Below are positions 1 through 12,660 of a DNA stretch of 64,000 nucleotides, piece after piece (positions within the stretch are counted from its first letter, which is position 1; each line of letters starts with the position of its first letter). The position numbers were made by a program, and so were the translations under genes. The DNA comes from Osedax frankpressi (taxonomy: Eukaryota; Annelida; Polychaeta; Sabellida; Siboglinidae), in the NCBI GenBank assembly GCA_964035775.1, contig OZ038314.1:17128532-17192531 (forward strand). The letters are read 5' to 3'. The notes beneath the pieces were generated by a model. That model was not told the DNA's origin and searched no databases. It was given only the letters and a program-made list of their open reading frames with translations.

Positions 1-683
1 GACAACACACAGCATTTGATTTCTTACCGAAATACGAACCGGAAATTCAAACTGCGAACACCGAATTCACCAGAACCGCATCTTTCGCCTTTGGAGCTAC
101 AAATGTACCTTTGTTCTCGGCATCATGCGCACAACATCCGGTATCGTACAGTGGATTGCCGATAGCTTTAGACCAACATTTGTCGGCGATTCATTGGCCG
201 TCTACTGTTTACGAGTACATGAGATGGCATCATAACGGACTCTCAGTAGACCAGAGGTCAGGGTTCATACGTAAAAATATTATGTAAATTATTAAAATAT
301 AACGTGCAAATGATTCTAGATAGATGTTGTTAAAGCGATATGTTTATATAATTCAATATTCTCTTTTTATTACATAGCTTATATTATATATAAGTTATTA
401 TTTATTCTTAATATTATTCATAAATTTCACTATATAAACTATTATTAACTAATACACTTTACCTTAAATACGCAGGTGTCAACCACTGCCATTCCACCAG
501 ACATATATGCCACACAATCATCATAATCACCAACCAACACATGTCTTGCAAGGCCACGCATGTCATTCAGCTAGTGCAAACTCTCACACCCCATCGAAAA
601 ACTCTCAAATTATCAATACACCGACTTTAGACCACAACCATTACCATCTGCAGCAGTATATCCCCCAGACCATCCACAGATGA
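1..683 (+). CDS. C-terminal exons of an unrecognised His/Gln/Pro-rich protein (5' partial)
   Basis: Two exons can be read. Exon 1-256 (frame 3, open from the window edge) ends at an AG|GTCAGG donor. Exon 476-683 follows a CGCAG acceptor, and joining them in phase 2 keeps one open frame to TGA at 681-683. The visible ~154 residues are low complexity: Pro, Ser, Thr and aromatic residues in the first exon (including HWPSTVYEYMRWHHNG), then a His/Asn/Gln-rich tail (HNHHNHQP, DHNHYHLQQY). Such composition is common in the C-terminal part of developmental transcription factors, but no DNA-binding domain lies inside the window, so this is only a guess. The 5' end is outside the window. An AATAAA lies about 80 bases after the stop. 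Confidence 0.5.
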
Positions 684-763
684 AACGTTTTCCGGTTGAC
701 AGTATTCTCTTAATATTGCTTACTGCGTTGAAATCATTTGTAAAATTATTTAATTTTGTATCA

Positions 764-769
764 AATAAA
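764..769 (+). promoter_or_regulatory. Polyadenylation signal AATAAA for the 1-683 gene
   Basis: A canonical AATAAA hexamer lies ~80 bases after the TGA at 681-683, with AT-rich sequence following. The spacing is normal for an animal 3' UTR. Confidence 0.4.
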
Positions 770-3127
770 TTACATTAAATAAAATGAGAAATTGTAACTA
801 ATACAGCTAATCAAACTGCAGTATATCAAATTAAAACTGGTCTATTTGATCTAAAGGAATCTTGAATATATATATAACTGTAATTATTTCATAAAATATA
901 TTAAAGTTAATTATATAACAAAGTGATTTAGATATTTTATATTAAAATGAGGAATAATATATTAAGTAATAGCATACAATTTAAATCGTATTTGGATCAT
1001 TATTTGAAACTAAATATATTGATATTAATTAATATTAATAAATATTTAATTCATAAATACTATTAAAAGATTTATTATTATATATTTGTAAATATAGGAG
1101 TAGATATACTATGGGAAATTTATTATTTGAATATGGTTAAATATTTGTCGAGGTCTTACTCGAGTATTTTACTAAACACAACCAATTATTAAATTATGAA
1201 ATATTTGAACTCACGATATTTTACGGATTAATAAACAATATATAATATATAATTTATAATATACATTGATTGTAATAATATGTATATTATAATTTTACAA
1301 GTATATTCAAATTTGGTTTGTTTAAACTATAATATCATTTATATTTCATTATATACTTAAATACAATAACGTACTGATCTTCGATTTTTATTGAAATTTT
1401 AAAATTATATTTAATTTGAACATTTTATCGATATGTTTACTGATTTCTATATAATTCCTTTCTCAATTTTTTTTAATATTCTGGAACTGAGAACAATATC
1501 TCACACATACCTTGAAGTATTCATATTTTAGAAAATATTATACATATTACTTTATCCTACGGCAATTTCTATTAGCTATGTATACATATCTACATAGCTA
1601 ATACATAAATTTATATTATATTCTAAATTCATCAATTCTTCATACTATAATACAGTAAATATTTTAAATTATTAATGATTATATAAGATTGCAACGTTTT
1701 TTATATCTAGAAAGTAATATATCCTCTATAAGTAAATATTATTATTATTAATAGAAGTATACACACCTAGTTATAAATCTTTTGAGTTTCAAATAGTGTT
1801 TTTATTTTATATTCCTATTTAAATTATAGGTTAATTTGTTTTCGTATTTAATATTGGTATCTGGGAACACGTAATATATAAACATACAGTTTCTAATTTA
1901 ATACTAATTTTACTTTAACTAATTTATTTAATTTTATTAATTATATAACCACTATTAGGTATTAATAATGGTATTTCGCAGAATATGTATTTAGTCTTCT
2001 TATAAAATATAAAATCCTATATTAGATATGTTCCGATTTAATAAATATATATTTAATATATATTAAATAAATATATATTTAATAAATATACCTAGCTAAA
2101 TATATGGGTATTACAATATTCATTTACACTATTAATAAACACAAATGACTATATTAATAATATATATAACTAAAATAGCCTAAATATATATATACCTAAA
2201 TTAATAATGGATAACTAAATAAAATACTTCAATGCTAAATGTTAAAAAATATACAATATTAATTATAAAAAAAATCAAATATTAAATAAATATTAATTTG
2301 TTTTATATTAATATTTAATTAGGTCAATGAAGCTAAAATACAATGTCTTAAATATTAAGTAAACAAATATAAATGTACAATGTCTAAACCAATAAAATAT
2401 ATATCAATATTAAAATTATATTATAAAATCGCAAACAAAATGATTGTATTTAAAAATTAACATGTCAGAATTATGTTATATGTATAATTACATAACAACA
2501 CATTTTATATTTTAAACTTTACTTGTGATTGCACATATTTTCAATTCAATTGTTTATTGAATATAGTTCAATATAATATAATATATTTAATAGAAAATTA
2601 ATTATCGTAAAGATCATTATGCTGGAATATATCAAAGTAAAAATGTTTTAATTCGTAATTTTAAATTACAAAATACCCGAGAATTAGGATATTTTATATA
2701 TTATTGCAATATATTTTACGAAATCAAATTATACAATATGATAAATAACCACTTAATAACTTAGTGTAAATAATCTAATATGTAACATATTATACTTTCA
2801 ATTAATAAAATAGCGATTTTGTAAGTAGAGATATAGGTTAACTACTAAATTATAAATTAGATAAACTTATATTTATGTAAAATAATGATCATTGATTGTT
2901 TTTAATCGTCATTATTTTGATTGTGCACTTGAAGATATAATTAGGGACTAGAATTGTCAAATCCTAGGGGAAATATAATAACTGATTTTTTTAAATTTTC
3001 ATCTTTTATTTTAAGTAAAATGTGTGTATTTTATATTTTAGAATTTTCATTTAATTTTAAAATGTACATCAATAATATAAAATATATATATTTAAAGTAA
3101 TATTAAAATAAAATAAATATTTGATAT

Positions 3128-3457
3128 ATGCAATATATGAGTTATTAGTGCACGATATATGAGTTTTTAATGCACGATATATGAGTTTTTAATGCACGAT
3201 ATATGAGTTTTTAATGCACGTTATATGAGTTTTTAATGCACGTTATATGAGTTTTTGATGCACGATATATGAGTTTTTAATGCACGTTTTATGAGTTTTT
3301 AATGCACGATATATGAGTTTTTAATGCACGATATATGAGTTTTTAATAAACGATATATGAGTTTTTAATGCACGATATATGAGTTTTTAATGCACGATAT
3401 ATAAGTTTTTAATGCACGATATATGAGTTTTTAATGCACGATATATGAGTTTTTAAA
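3128..3457. repeat. 22-bp tandem repeat, about 15 copies
   Basis: The unit is close to TGCACGATATATGAGTTTTT plus AA. Copies differ by single substitutions (ATAT/TTAT/TTTT), and the first copies are the most diverged. It has no coding frame and lies in the intergenic region about 1 kb upstream of the carbonic anhydrase gene. Confidence 0.9.
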
Positions 3458-4403
3458 TTCTCGAGTATGCTAATATTAGTAATATCAGATAATATAAAGT
3501 GACTCTCGTTTATGATATATATTAATAAAACTATTGATTTTCTATAATTACAAGTATTTCTCATATGAAGTAGAACATAATGATTTATATATTATAGTAG
3601 TTTTTAACTTTTCCAGAATGGATAAAAAGAACTAAAGTTATTCAATTTCTTAATAGACCTTATTTATTAACTTTTGATAACAACAATTTTATTTTCGATA
3701 AATATATATATAGATAAATTATATAAAGATATACAGGTTCTATTAGTAGTAAAACATATCTATTTTCCATTCTACCACAGTTATTATAATCACGAAAATA
3801 ATTTTACAAAAACTTACAACTTAGTCCATGATTACGGAGTTTGAATGTGGAATGTATATTTATATGTATATTTATACTCACTATCGAATGTTTATCAAAT
3901 ACTTACCGAACGTTATAAGAATCTCTCATTCAACTATACTTTTAAAATAAACTTATCTTCTTATATTGTATCTGTATTTCTTTCTTCAATTGGTCAGACC
4001 GGTTAGATAGTTATTAATATCTAGTTGTTTACAATAAAAACTATTTGTCAGCTTACGAAAAAAAACAACTTAACAATACGATATTATATTTTACGATATA
4101 GATTTTATTTTTATATGAATAATATAAATTTAAATAAAATTAAAACATTTTAATGTTATTTTAAATAATAATTCAATTTAATGTATAAACTAATTTTGTA
4201 TTCATTAAAATATTATTTATTAAAATAAAAATTTATCAATGTAATATTTTTATATTCCAACGTAAATCTTAACTTAGGTAAATATCGATACATATTATTT
4301 TTTAAATTCAAATAAACAATAATAAATATATTATTTTCTAAAGTTATAATACAAATTCAATATATATTTATTTTATTTAATAGGATTTTATTTTACGAGA
4401 AAG

Positions 4404-4817
4404 ATGAATAGTTTTATATTAATAAGTATTATATTTATATACCAAAGTTTATCATCAGAGGAGGGTAAAACTACACGTTATTTAATATCATATTTACATT
4501 GACCAACATTTTAAAGTATATAAAACATATATTAAGTATAATTTATAAGATTAAATATTTGGATTAAAAGATATCTATCTTTTAATCCAAATATATGAAT
4601 CCAAATATATATATATATATTATAAAACACATATATAGTATAATTTATAAGATATCTTTTAATCCAAATATATGAATCCAAATATATATATTATTAAATA
4701 TATTTGATATAATTGTATAGGTATAACTGCAGTTTTAATTATAATAACTATACTTGTATTTTATACTAAGTATATATACTTTTCTATAATGTAGAATGTA
4801 TAAATTTATATTATTAA

Positions 4818-4885
<68 letters not shown>

Positions 4886-7471
4886 GAACTATATTCTATA
4901 GAGAACAAGGCCGAGTATATAAATATATATATACTCTGCCTAGTTTATGGTGTCGACCTGTTAATGATCTGTATCTGCTTGGTTCTTCTCAATGTTTATA
5001 ACTTAATCATGAAAACTCTTTCCCAGAGAATTGTACATTCACATCGAAACAATCGCCAATTAATATCGTACGCTCAAAAACAAAATATAATATAACTTTG
5101 GCGAAGAATCCTCTTGTACTCTCGCACACCAACAGCTTAAAACTGGAAAATTTTACTGTTATTAACAATGGACATTCTAGTTAGTATATAATAGAAAGTT
5201 ACCGTGTGAATACAGTCACCATACGTTAATGTGGTACAATAATTAAATTAAGGAAACAAATATATTTATAAATATGTATATATTTATATTGATCTAGTAT
5301 ATTTAAATGTTTAGTATTATGGACACGAGGAAAATAGTGGAATACTAACGTTTCAACATACATTATACATTGTAATTATAATATCGTCCATTTATGAAAC
5401 AAAATTATAACTATAAACAAATAGACATAAATTGCAGTCAAGGTCAAAATAAATGATCTTAATCACACTATCTCCGGGGGGTGTCTGTTTAAAGACTATA
5501 TATTACTGGAATTCCACTTCCACTGGGGAGGAGACCTTCAACATGGCTCCGAACACACCATTAACGGCAAACAGTTCCCACTAGAGGTTATCCATTTGTA
5601 TATATCCATTCGTATATATCCATTCGTATATATCCATTCGTATATATCCATTCGTATATAATCATTCGTATAAATAAAGCTGATAAACATATCCTAAGTG
5701 ATTATTTTTATTTCTTCTATATGTTTTTAAATAAAAATAATTATTATGTAGTAATTATATTAGAAAAATGTTAAATATTTATTATGTCTTCTTTTTATAA
5801 GATAATTAAACTCATTTGGTGTATCTTGAAATCAATATTTTTATATAAATCAATAAATGTAGACTTTAGTTTTGATGTATTAATAGGACTAATAAAATTA
5901 TATAATAAATATACAAAATCTGATCAAATAATCCATACATTTTTTTATTTGCAATGAATATTTTCATTTATAATGTAAAATATTTATATAATTGCAACGT
6001 ATTCAAAAAAATACTATTGCATGTTACATAAATAGATAGTTAATATAAAACAAATAATGCAATACACAAAATGAAATACAATGATTAATAACGGGTTGGA
6101 TAATTTACCCAATAACCAGATTATGTAAAAAAAAAATTATACGTTCCTAATTACTTAATTTAAATCAAAATTAACATAATATATTTGTAATGTAAATAAA
6201 ATATGTTTTGGCTTTTTTTATAAGCAAAAACAAAAATTACCTGTATCATATTCTAAAGTTTCCTGGGATACTGTATATTATGTAATTAATTTAATGTATT
6301 GCATTATTTCTCTTATGATTATAAATAATTGTTCAACATATCTAATGATTATATAAAACTATTACATTATTCTCTTTATCAGATTCAATAAGATTTGTAT
6401 TATGTGTAAAAATGTTAAAACTATCAAATTATATATATATATATATATATATATTAATTAATTTAAATTTGAAATATAAATACATATGCTATTTCTAATT
6501 AACGTTAGTTCTAATTCACAGATGCATATGGTGTTTATGAGATCTGATATCAAAGACTACAGTAAAGCACTGGTCACTAAACGAGGACTAACTATATTAG
6601 CAGTTATATTTGAGGTTATTTTTACATTAACTAACACCAATAAAATATAATGTAGATTTTGAAAATGCAAATTTATCATTACGATTGTTTTATTATTATT
6701 TGAAATTAAATATTATAAATTAATTAATAATACAATAATATATTACTATACTATATTATATAACTACATAATACTACCAGAATATATTACTATATATTCC
6801 TAATTTAATTTTTTTATAATCCTATGTATAATGCATAATGTATATAACTATATAATCCGATATCAATAACCCGTCATAGGTCGGAACAGAGGAGAATAAA
6901 TCTTACAAACCGCTTCTCAATACAATAAGAAATTTCAATATACCCAATAACAGTTGATATTATTCTAATTTAAATTTCCATATCGAATTATAATTAATGC
7001 ATAAAGCATCATAATGCTTTAAAAAGCAGCTACCGAATCGAAATATATTTATTTTTTAATAATTATATTTATTATTATTATAATTATAAAATATATGTAT
7101 ACTAATTAATATAAATCAATATACTATAATTTATATTGTATCATACCACCATTTTAAATATATCTTCATACTACTTTAACATTAGTGTGATTGTATTTAC
7201 TTATTGATTCATTTGACCACAAAAGATATCAAATAATAATGCATTATCAATTAAATAATAATGCACATAATTCATTACTAATCGATAATTACAGATACAT
7301 CGATTGATATTAATGAAATAGATCTAGGCATGCTTCTTCCAGGAAATTTGAAAGGCCACACGAATATAACGGATTATTTTACCTATCATGGCAGTTTGAC
7401 TACATATCCATGTTCAGAAGTGGTTGTATGGAACATTTTAGCGAAAAGTGTGAAAATGAATTCGAAACAAG

Positions 7472-7530
<59 letters not shown>

Positions 7531-9396
7531 CTATAGTAATAAGATAAATATACTCAATTTTTCTATATATTATAAACAAATATATAATAATCTTTATAAT
7601 TATTGTATATTATTTAATTACAGTTTAAAATTTTCCGAGATATTAAATACACTGATTCTGAATATAATACAAAGTATTTGAGACCCAACTATAGATCAAT
7701 ACAAGTTATATAATAATATAATATATATTATAATATAGTATATATTATAATATAATATATATAATAATATAATATATATAATAATATAGTATATATAATA
7801 ATATAGTATATATTATAATATAATATATATAATAATATAATATATATAATAATTTAGTATATATAATAATATAGTATATATTATAATATAATATATATAA
7901 TAATATAGTATATATAATAATATAGTATAGTATATATTATAATATAGTATATATAATAATATAGTATATATTATAATATAGTATATATAATAATATAGTA
8001 TATATAATAATATAGTATATATTATAATATAATATATAGAATAATATAATATATATAATAATATAATATATATAATAATATAGTATATATAATAATATAG
8101 TATAGTATATATTATAATATATTATATATAATAATATAGTATATATTATAATATAGTATATATAATAATATAGTATATATAATAATATAGTATATATTAT
8201 AATATAATATTGATAATAATATAATATATATAATAATATAATATATCTAATAATATAGTATATATAATAATATAGTATAGTATATATTATAATATAGTAT
8301 ATATAATAATATAGTATAGTATATATTATAATATAGTATATATAATAATATAATATATATTATAATATAGTATATATAATAATATAATATAGTATATATT
8401 ATAATATAGTTTATATAATAATATAATATATATTATAATATAGTATATATAATAATATAGTATATATAATAATATAGTATATATTATAATATAATATATA
8501 TAATAATATAGTATATATAATAATATAGTATATATTATAATATAGTATATATAATAATATAGTATATATAATATAGTATATATAACATAATATATATTAT
8601 AATATAGTATATATAATAATATAATATATATAATAATATAATATATATAATAATATTGTATATATTATAATATAGTATATATAATAATATAGTATATATT
8701 ATAATATAGTATATATTATAATATAATATATATAATAATATAGTATATATAATAATATAGTATATATAATAATATAGTATATATAATAATATAGTATATA
8801 TTATAATATAGTATATATTATAATATAGTATATATTATAATGTTGTATACACTATATAATAATGAATTTTATTACTAAATTAAATGGAATAATAACATAT
8901 TAAAATTAACTATTTATAATAACAAACCCTCATCAGCTATTAATAAGCATTCACACTTTACTAGATACTATCTCCACTAATAAACCCTAATCCACCTCAT
9001 CACATTCAAGCACCGTTAAAACTACTCCACTGTAATATATACCCCAACACTAATCATTGTTACCCTTCTATTTACTCGAAATTTCAGAAACTCAACGATC
9101 GCGACGTTCAACGGAGTTTTGAGCGTTACGGTTTCGCAATACTGGACAACCAATCATGCAATAATAATACACGGAATCCTGTAGAGATGAAAGTCAATGC
9201 TACGTTAAAACCACCCTCCAGCTCAACCAATAATAAATATGGTTTCGATGGCAAGTCTATTATTATTATTATTTTGTTATTATCATTCGTGGTTATGCAA
9301 CTCGTTCAGATATACATGGATTCAATTGTGTCGCCTCCTATTGTTAAGATAGATCCATCAATAAGTCATTATGAACTAAAAAAAGCACAATCCTAA
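4404..9396 (+). CDS. Membrane-anchored alpha-carbonic anhydrase, 8 exons, ~364 aa
   Basis: This alpha-class carbonic anhydrase interconverts CO2 and bicarbonate, probably at the cell surface. The exons are 4404-4464, 5027-5179, 5438-5586, 6522-6614, 6880-6952, 7295-7470, 7624-7704 and 9088-9396; all phases match and they total 365 codons. The product starts with a signal peptide (MNSFILISIIFIYQS). It then shows KQSPINI (~29-35), NNGHS with the proton-shuttle His70, FHFHWG with zinc ligands His98 and His100, GSEHTINGKQFPLE, the third zinc ligand His123 (EMHMV), and YFTYHGSLTTYPCSEVVVW (~204-222) with the catalytic Thr pair. A hydrophobic helix (~320-341) near the C terminus leaves a ~23-residue tail, as in CA IX/XII/XIV-type enzymes. 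Odd points: Gln92 of the family is Glu (LLEFHFHW), and the usual Trp-rich N-terminal strand before QSPI is missing, so a small exon in 4465-5026 may be unrecognised. An AATAAA follows at 9437. Confidence 0.93.
4821..4880. repeat. (TA)n microsatellite in carbonic anhydrase intron 1
   Basis: About 30 uninterrupted AT dinucleotides between the signal-peptide exon and the QSPI exon. Confidence 0.9.
5588..5672. repeat. 14-bp tandem repeat starting at a splice donor
   Basis: About six copies of a unit close to TATCCATTCGTATA begin directly at the donor of the exon ending at 5586. The intron therefore opens inside the array. Confidence 0.8.
7477..7528. repeat. (TA)n microsatellite in carbonic anhydrase intron 6
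   Basis: Uninterrupted AT dinucleotides just after the donor at 7471. Confidence 0.9.
7708..8841. repeat. 1.1 kb self-complementary AT array in carbonic anhydrase intron 7
   Basis: The stretch is almost entirely built from ATATATAATAATATAGT and ATATATTATAATATAGT modules in variable order. The modules are near-palindromic and partly complementary to each other, so the array could form long hairpins or cruciforms. G and C occur almost only in the AGT/ACT steps. It fills most of the intron between the exons ending at 7704 and starting at 9088. Confidence 0.93.
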
Positions 9397-9436
9397 GAGA
9401 TATATTATTTATCCGATGATTATTCATTATTTTGCA

Positions 9437-9442
9437 AATAAA
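9437..9442 (+). promoter_or_regulatory. Polyadenylation signal AATAAA for the carbonic anhydrase gene
   Basis: A canonical hexamer ~40 bases after the stop codon at 9394-9396. Confidence 0.5.
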
Positions 9443-9514
9443 ATATGATACATTACTTTTAATTATTTTTTAATTTTTAATATTATTTATATATTTAATT
9501 TCGCTAATATATGT

Positions 9515-9791
9515 ATACTAGATACTAAAGACCGTTGCGTAGACCGTTGCTATAGATGCGTTGCCCGCTATTCCATTACATATTTTATACAATCTTAATA
9601 CATTTGTATTAAGTTACATATATCGTATTTTTTTAATATGCAAATATACAAAATCTAGCTAAATCGAGGTCATTAAAACCCTAGATACTATAGACCCGGC
9701 TAATCCCGATATTCTATTGAATATTTTTTGCGATTTTAATACATATATATTATATATTATGCCTCGTATTTTTTTTTATGCAAATATTTAA

Positions 9792-9822
<31 letters not shown>

Positions 9823-9925
9823 CTAGTCGCTATAGACCAGGCGATGCCCGGTAGTCGATAGCATATGTTATGCATTTTTAATACATTTATAATAAACTTA
9901 ATATGTCGTAATATATAACTCAATA
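9515..9925. repeat. Three diverged tandem copies of a ~145-160 bp unit
   Basis: Copies begin near 9515, 9677 and 9821. Each starts with a version of CTAGATACTATAGACC, runs through TTTTAATACAT and ends near a TCGTA motif followed by an A/T-rich tail. The third copy carries TATGTCGTA, and the inverted-repeat element at 9927 begins with the same GTCGTATAATA word. A (TA)n tract (~9798-9822) separates copies two and three. Confidence 0.65.
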
Positions 9926-9926
9926 T

Positions 9927-10362
9927 GTCGTATAATAAAATATCGGTCACATGACTTTATAAATTCATATAACTCGTTAAATATAACTTTAAACGACATA
10001 AATATGTACGTGGTTATAGAGTATATGCATATTAATATTACATATGGATATTAAATTATAATATTGTGAAACTATCGAGTATTTTGAATTTTAATATTTT
10101 TAAATTGAAAAATACAAATATTATTATTAGTATTTTATTCTATCTATATTTAATTCTATTCGTAATAATGAACACTCATTTTTAAAGAATTACAACAAAA
10201 TATATTTAGTTGAAATAAAAAGTCTAGTAGATGTTTAAGATTATGAGCATAAAAAGCGTGTTTTTGTATATTAAATTTACAATTTTTGAAAGTATTTAAC
10301 ATAATTACTATAATATTTCATCGCCACGAACTCTTGACACTATATTTGGACCTTTACATCAT
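9927..10362 (+). repeat. Left terminal inverted repeat of the 9927-13095 element
   Basis: Matches the complement of 12661-13095. Landmarks shared by both arms include ATTCATATAACTC, the GTGAAACTATCGAGTATTTT block, AATGAACACTCATTTTTAAAG and CACGAACTCTTGAC. Similarity stops near 10362. Confidence 0.85.
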
Positions 10363-11559
10363 TACTTTAAAATTGAAAATTATTAAAGTATATTTTTAAA
10401 ATTAAAAAAAACTTTCTATAATATCTGACTTAGATATATATACTAAATTTATTGGTTAGTATTAACTAAATATATTATTTTAAGGGTTTATTTTAAAATA
10501 CATAAAGTCCAAAGTATTATATGTTAACTACTTTAAATAATTATAATTGTAAATATTACTTTAGCATGCATTTAGATGACAAAGAAATTCTTAGTTAACC
10601 GAACAAATAATACAGGAATTTCAAAAACCGAAAAAAGAGAAATCAAACAAATGTGGCGTAAAGAGATTAATTACATCTGCTTATCCACTGCCTATACGAG
10701 AGAATGAATGGTCAGATAGTAATGAGATTAAGAACAATTGTATGAATGAGAATAATAATAATTTGGATGAATGCCTAGATAAAATATTATTTTCCATTAG
10801 AATTCAAAAACAAAAAAGTACGAAACTTTTACCATTTTTTTATTATTTAATAAAACTGCAAAAGAGCCAGTTGAATTATTAGAAGAGAATGATGTGTATA
10901 TAGTAGATAACTGTTTAATGAAATAAATGTATCTGGTGATCATGAATGAAATATTAATCAAATTCAGTAAATCAATTTAGTAAAATAGAGGATAATTGTA
11001 TAGATAGTAATGATAGTATGAATGTAATTACGTAACAATATAACAAAAGACAGTATGAATATATTAATAAATAAAAGCAAGAGTTAAAATATTAAATTTA
11101 ATAATGATAACAATATTTCTCAAAATAAAGGAATAATTATAGATGATTTGGATATAAACGATGATTGACCAATTTGTTATGGTAGAAAATAAGTCTAGAA
11201 TAAAAATAAAGAAATTGTAAATGATAATATCAAAAAAGTTTAAAAAAGTATATCAATGATTTAGAAAAAAAACTAAATCAATAAAATACAATTTATTTAA
11301 AATTGGAATGACCGTTTAAAAAAACTCTATATATAGTGAGATAAAAGGTGGTCAATTGAAGAATAAAAAATAGTGATTATGGAAAAACAATAAAATGTTT
11401 AATTAACTTATCTAAATTAAAACCATATAGAATTTAATAAAATAATAAATAAACCGATTAATATACTACACAATCTTAAAGATTGCATAAATAAAACATA
11501 TACGACTGGTCCATATATAATTAATATATATAATTAATATAAAGAAAGTATGTAATCGA

Positions 11560-12120
11560 TTGATTCATGGTTAGATGATCAGATTATTAATTCATATCTA
11601 TATATTTTAATAAATCGATATAAAAATAATTATCGTTATATTGATTCTTATATGCTTACCTAATGGAAACATTCTAATTATGATAAGTGTAAATTCGATG
11701 ATGATACAAATTTTGTACTAATTGGTATGAATATCAATAATGCTCATTGGTGCCTGTTAGTCGCAGATTATTAGAAAAAAGTGTTTATAATAGATAGTTT
11801 AAATAAGTACAATTTGGATACTATACATAATTTTATGTTAGTATAATTGTTATAAAATATCTTGAGTAATTGTTATAATTTTTAAATATATAATTTAATT
11901 ATTTATACCTATTACTATTAATACAAATATTTATTATCTATGATATATGACAATAACTCGAATTCCAGCAATAAATGGACTATTAAAACATAAATGGTGG
12001 GATTCAGAGAGATAATAGTTCATGTGGATTATTTACATTGATGCATGCAAAACAAAATTTAAAGAATAAAAATATAGGTTTCAGTAATCAGGATCAAATT
12101 AATGAATACAAAAAGTAAGT
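11560..12120 (+). pseudogene. Ulp1/SENP (peptidase C48)-like remnant inside the TIR element
   Basis: Short translated stretches carry the family landmarks in the right order: a WLDDQIINSYL segment, a NINNAHWCLLVADY segment containing the catalytic-His motif, a nearby IIDSLN strand, and a DNSSCGLFTLMHA segment containing the nucleophile-Cys motif. This order and spacing match cysteine proteases of the SUMO-protease type. The remnant is broken and not expected to be functional. It is treated as a fossil part of the surrounding element. Confidence 0.7.
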
Positions 12121-12660
12121 ATTTGAAAATATTACGCAAAATAAAATATATATATTCAATAAAATATGTTTACACTTTTAACTAAATATTATATTGGTAC
12201 TTAAGTTGATACATTTTAAATATGAATTAAATTAAAACTTTAAAATTGATTTAATATATATACATATACATCTTGAGATATAATAAATTAATACTATCAC
12301 ATATTAATTCCTATATTTATATTTACAAATAATGCTACTTTTTCTGTTAAGATATTGTTATGATTATGGATGAATTATAAATTTAAATAGAAATTACACC
12401 CGCCCCTCTATATAAAATAAAATAACACTATATGTAATTCCACATTAATAATATAATATAATTCCTTCATAGAAACATTATCATAATGAAAGCATAATTA
12501 AGCATAATTAAATGATCTATTCCTAATATATGTACTAATATATTTGTATAACATATATTTCCAATATAAAATAATATAAAATACTTAAAATGTACACTAA
12601 CTTGAATAATAACATCGAATAGTAAATTTTCAAAATTAAAAAATATTGTTTACAATATAG

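Larger units (their letters stand above)
684..4403. other. Intergenic AT-rich DNA
   Basis: Between the first gene's stop and the carbonic anhydrase start I see no supported coding exon on either strand. The stretch holds a poly(A) signal near its start, a 22-bp tandem repeat (3128-3457) and otherwise unstructured AT-rich sequence. The carbonic anhydrase promoter should lie in its last part, but no specific element can be named. Confidence 0.6.

Noticed and set aside
3128-3457. CRISPR-like array
   Set aside because: Regular repeats but no unique spacers between units, and the genome is eukaryotic; it is a simple tandem repeat.
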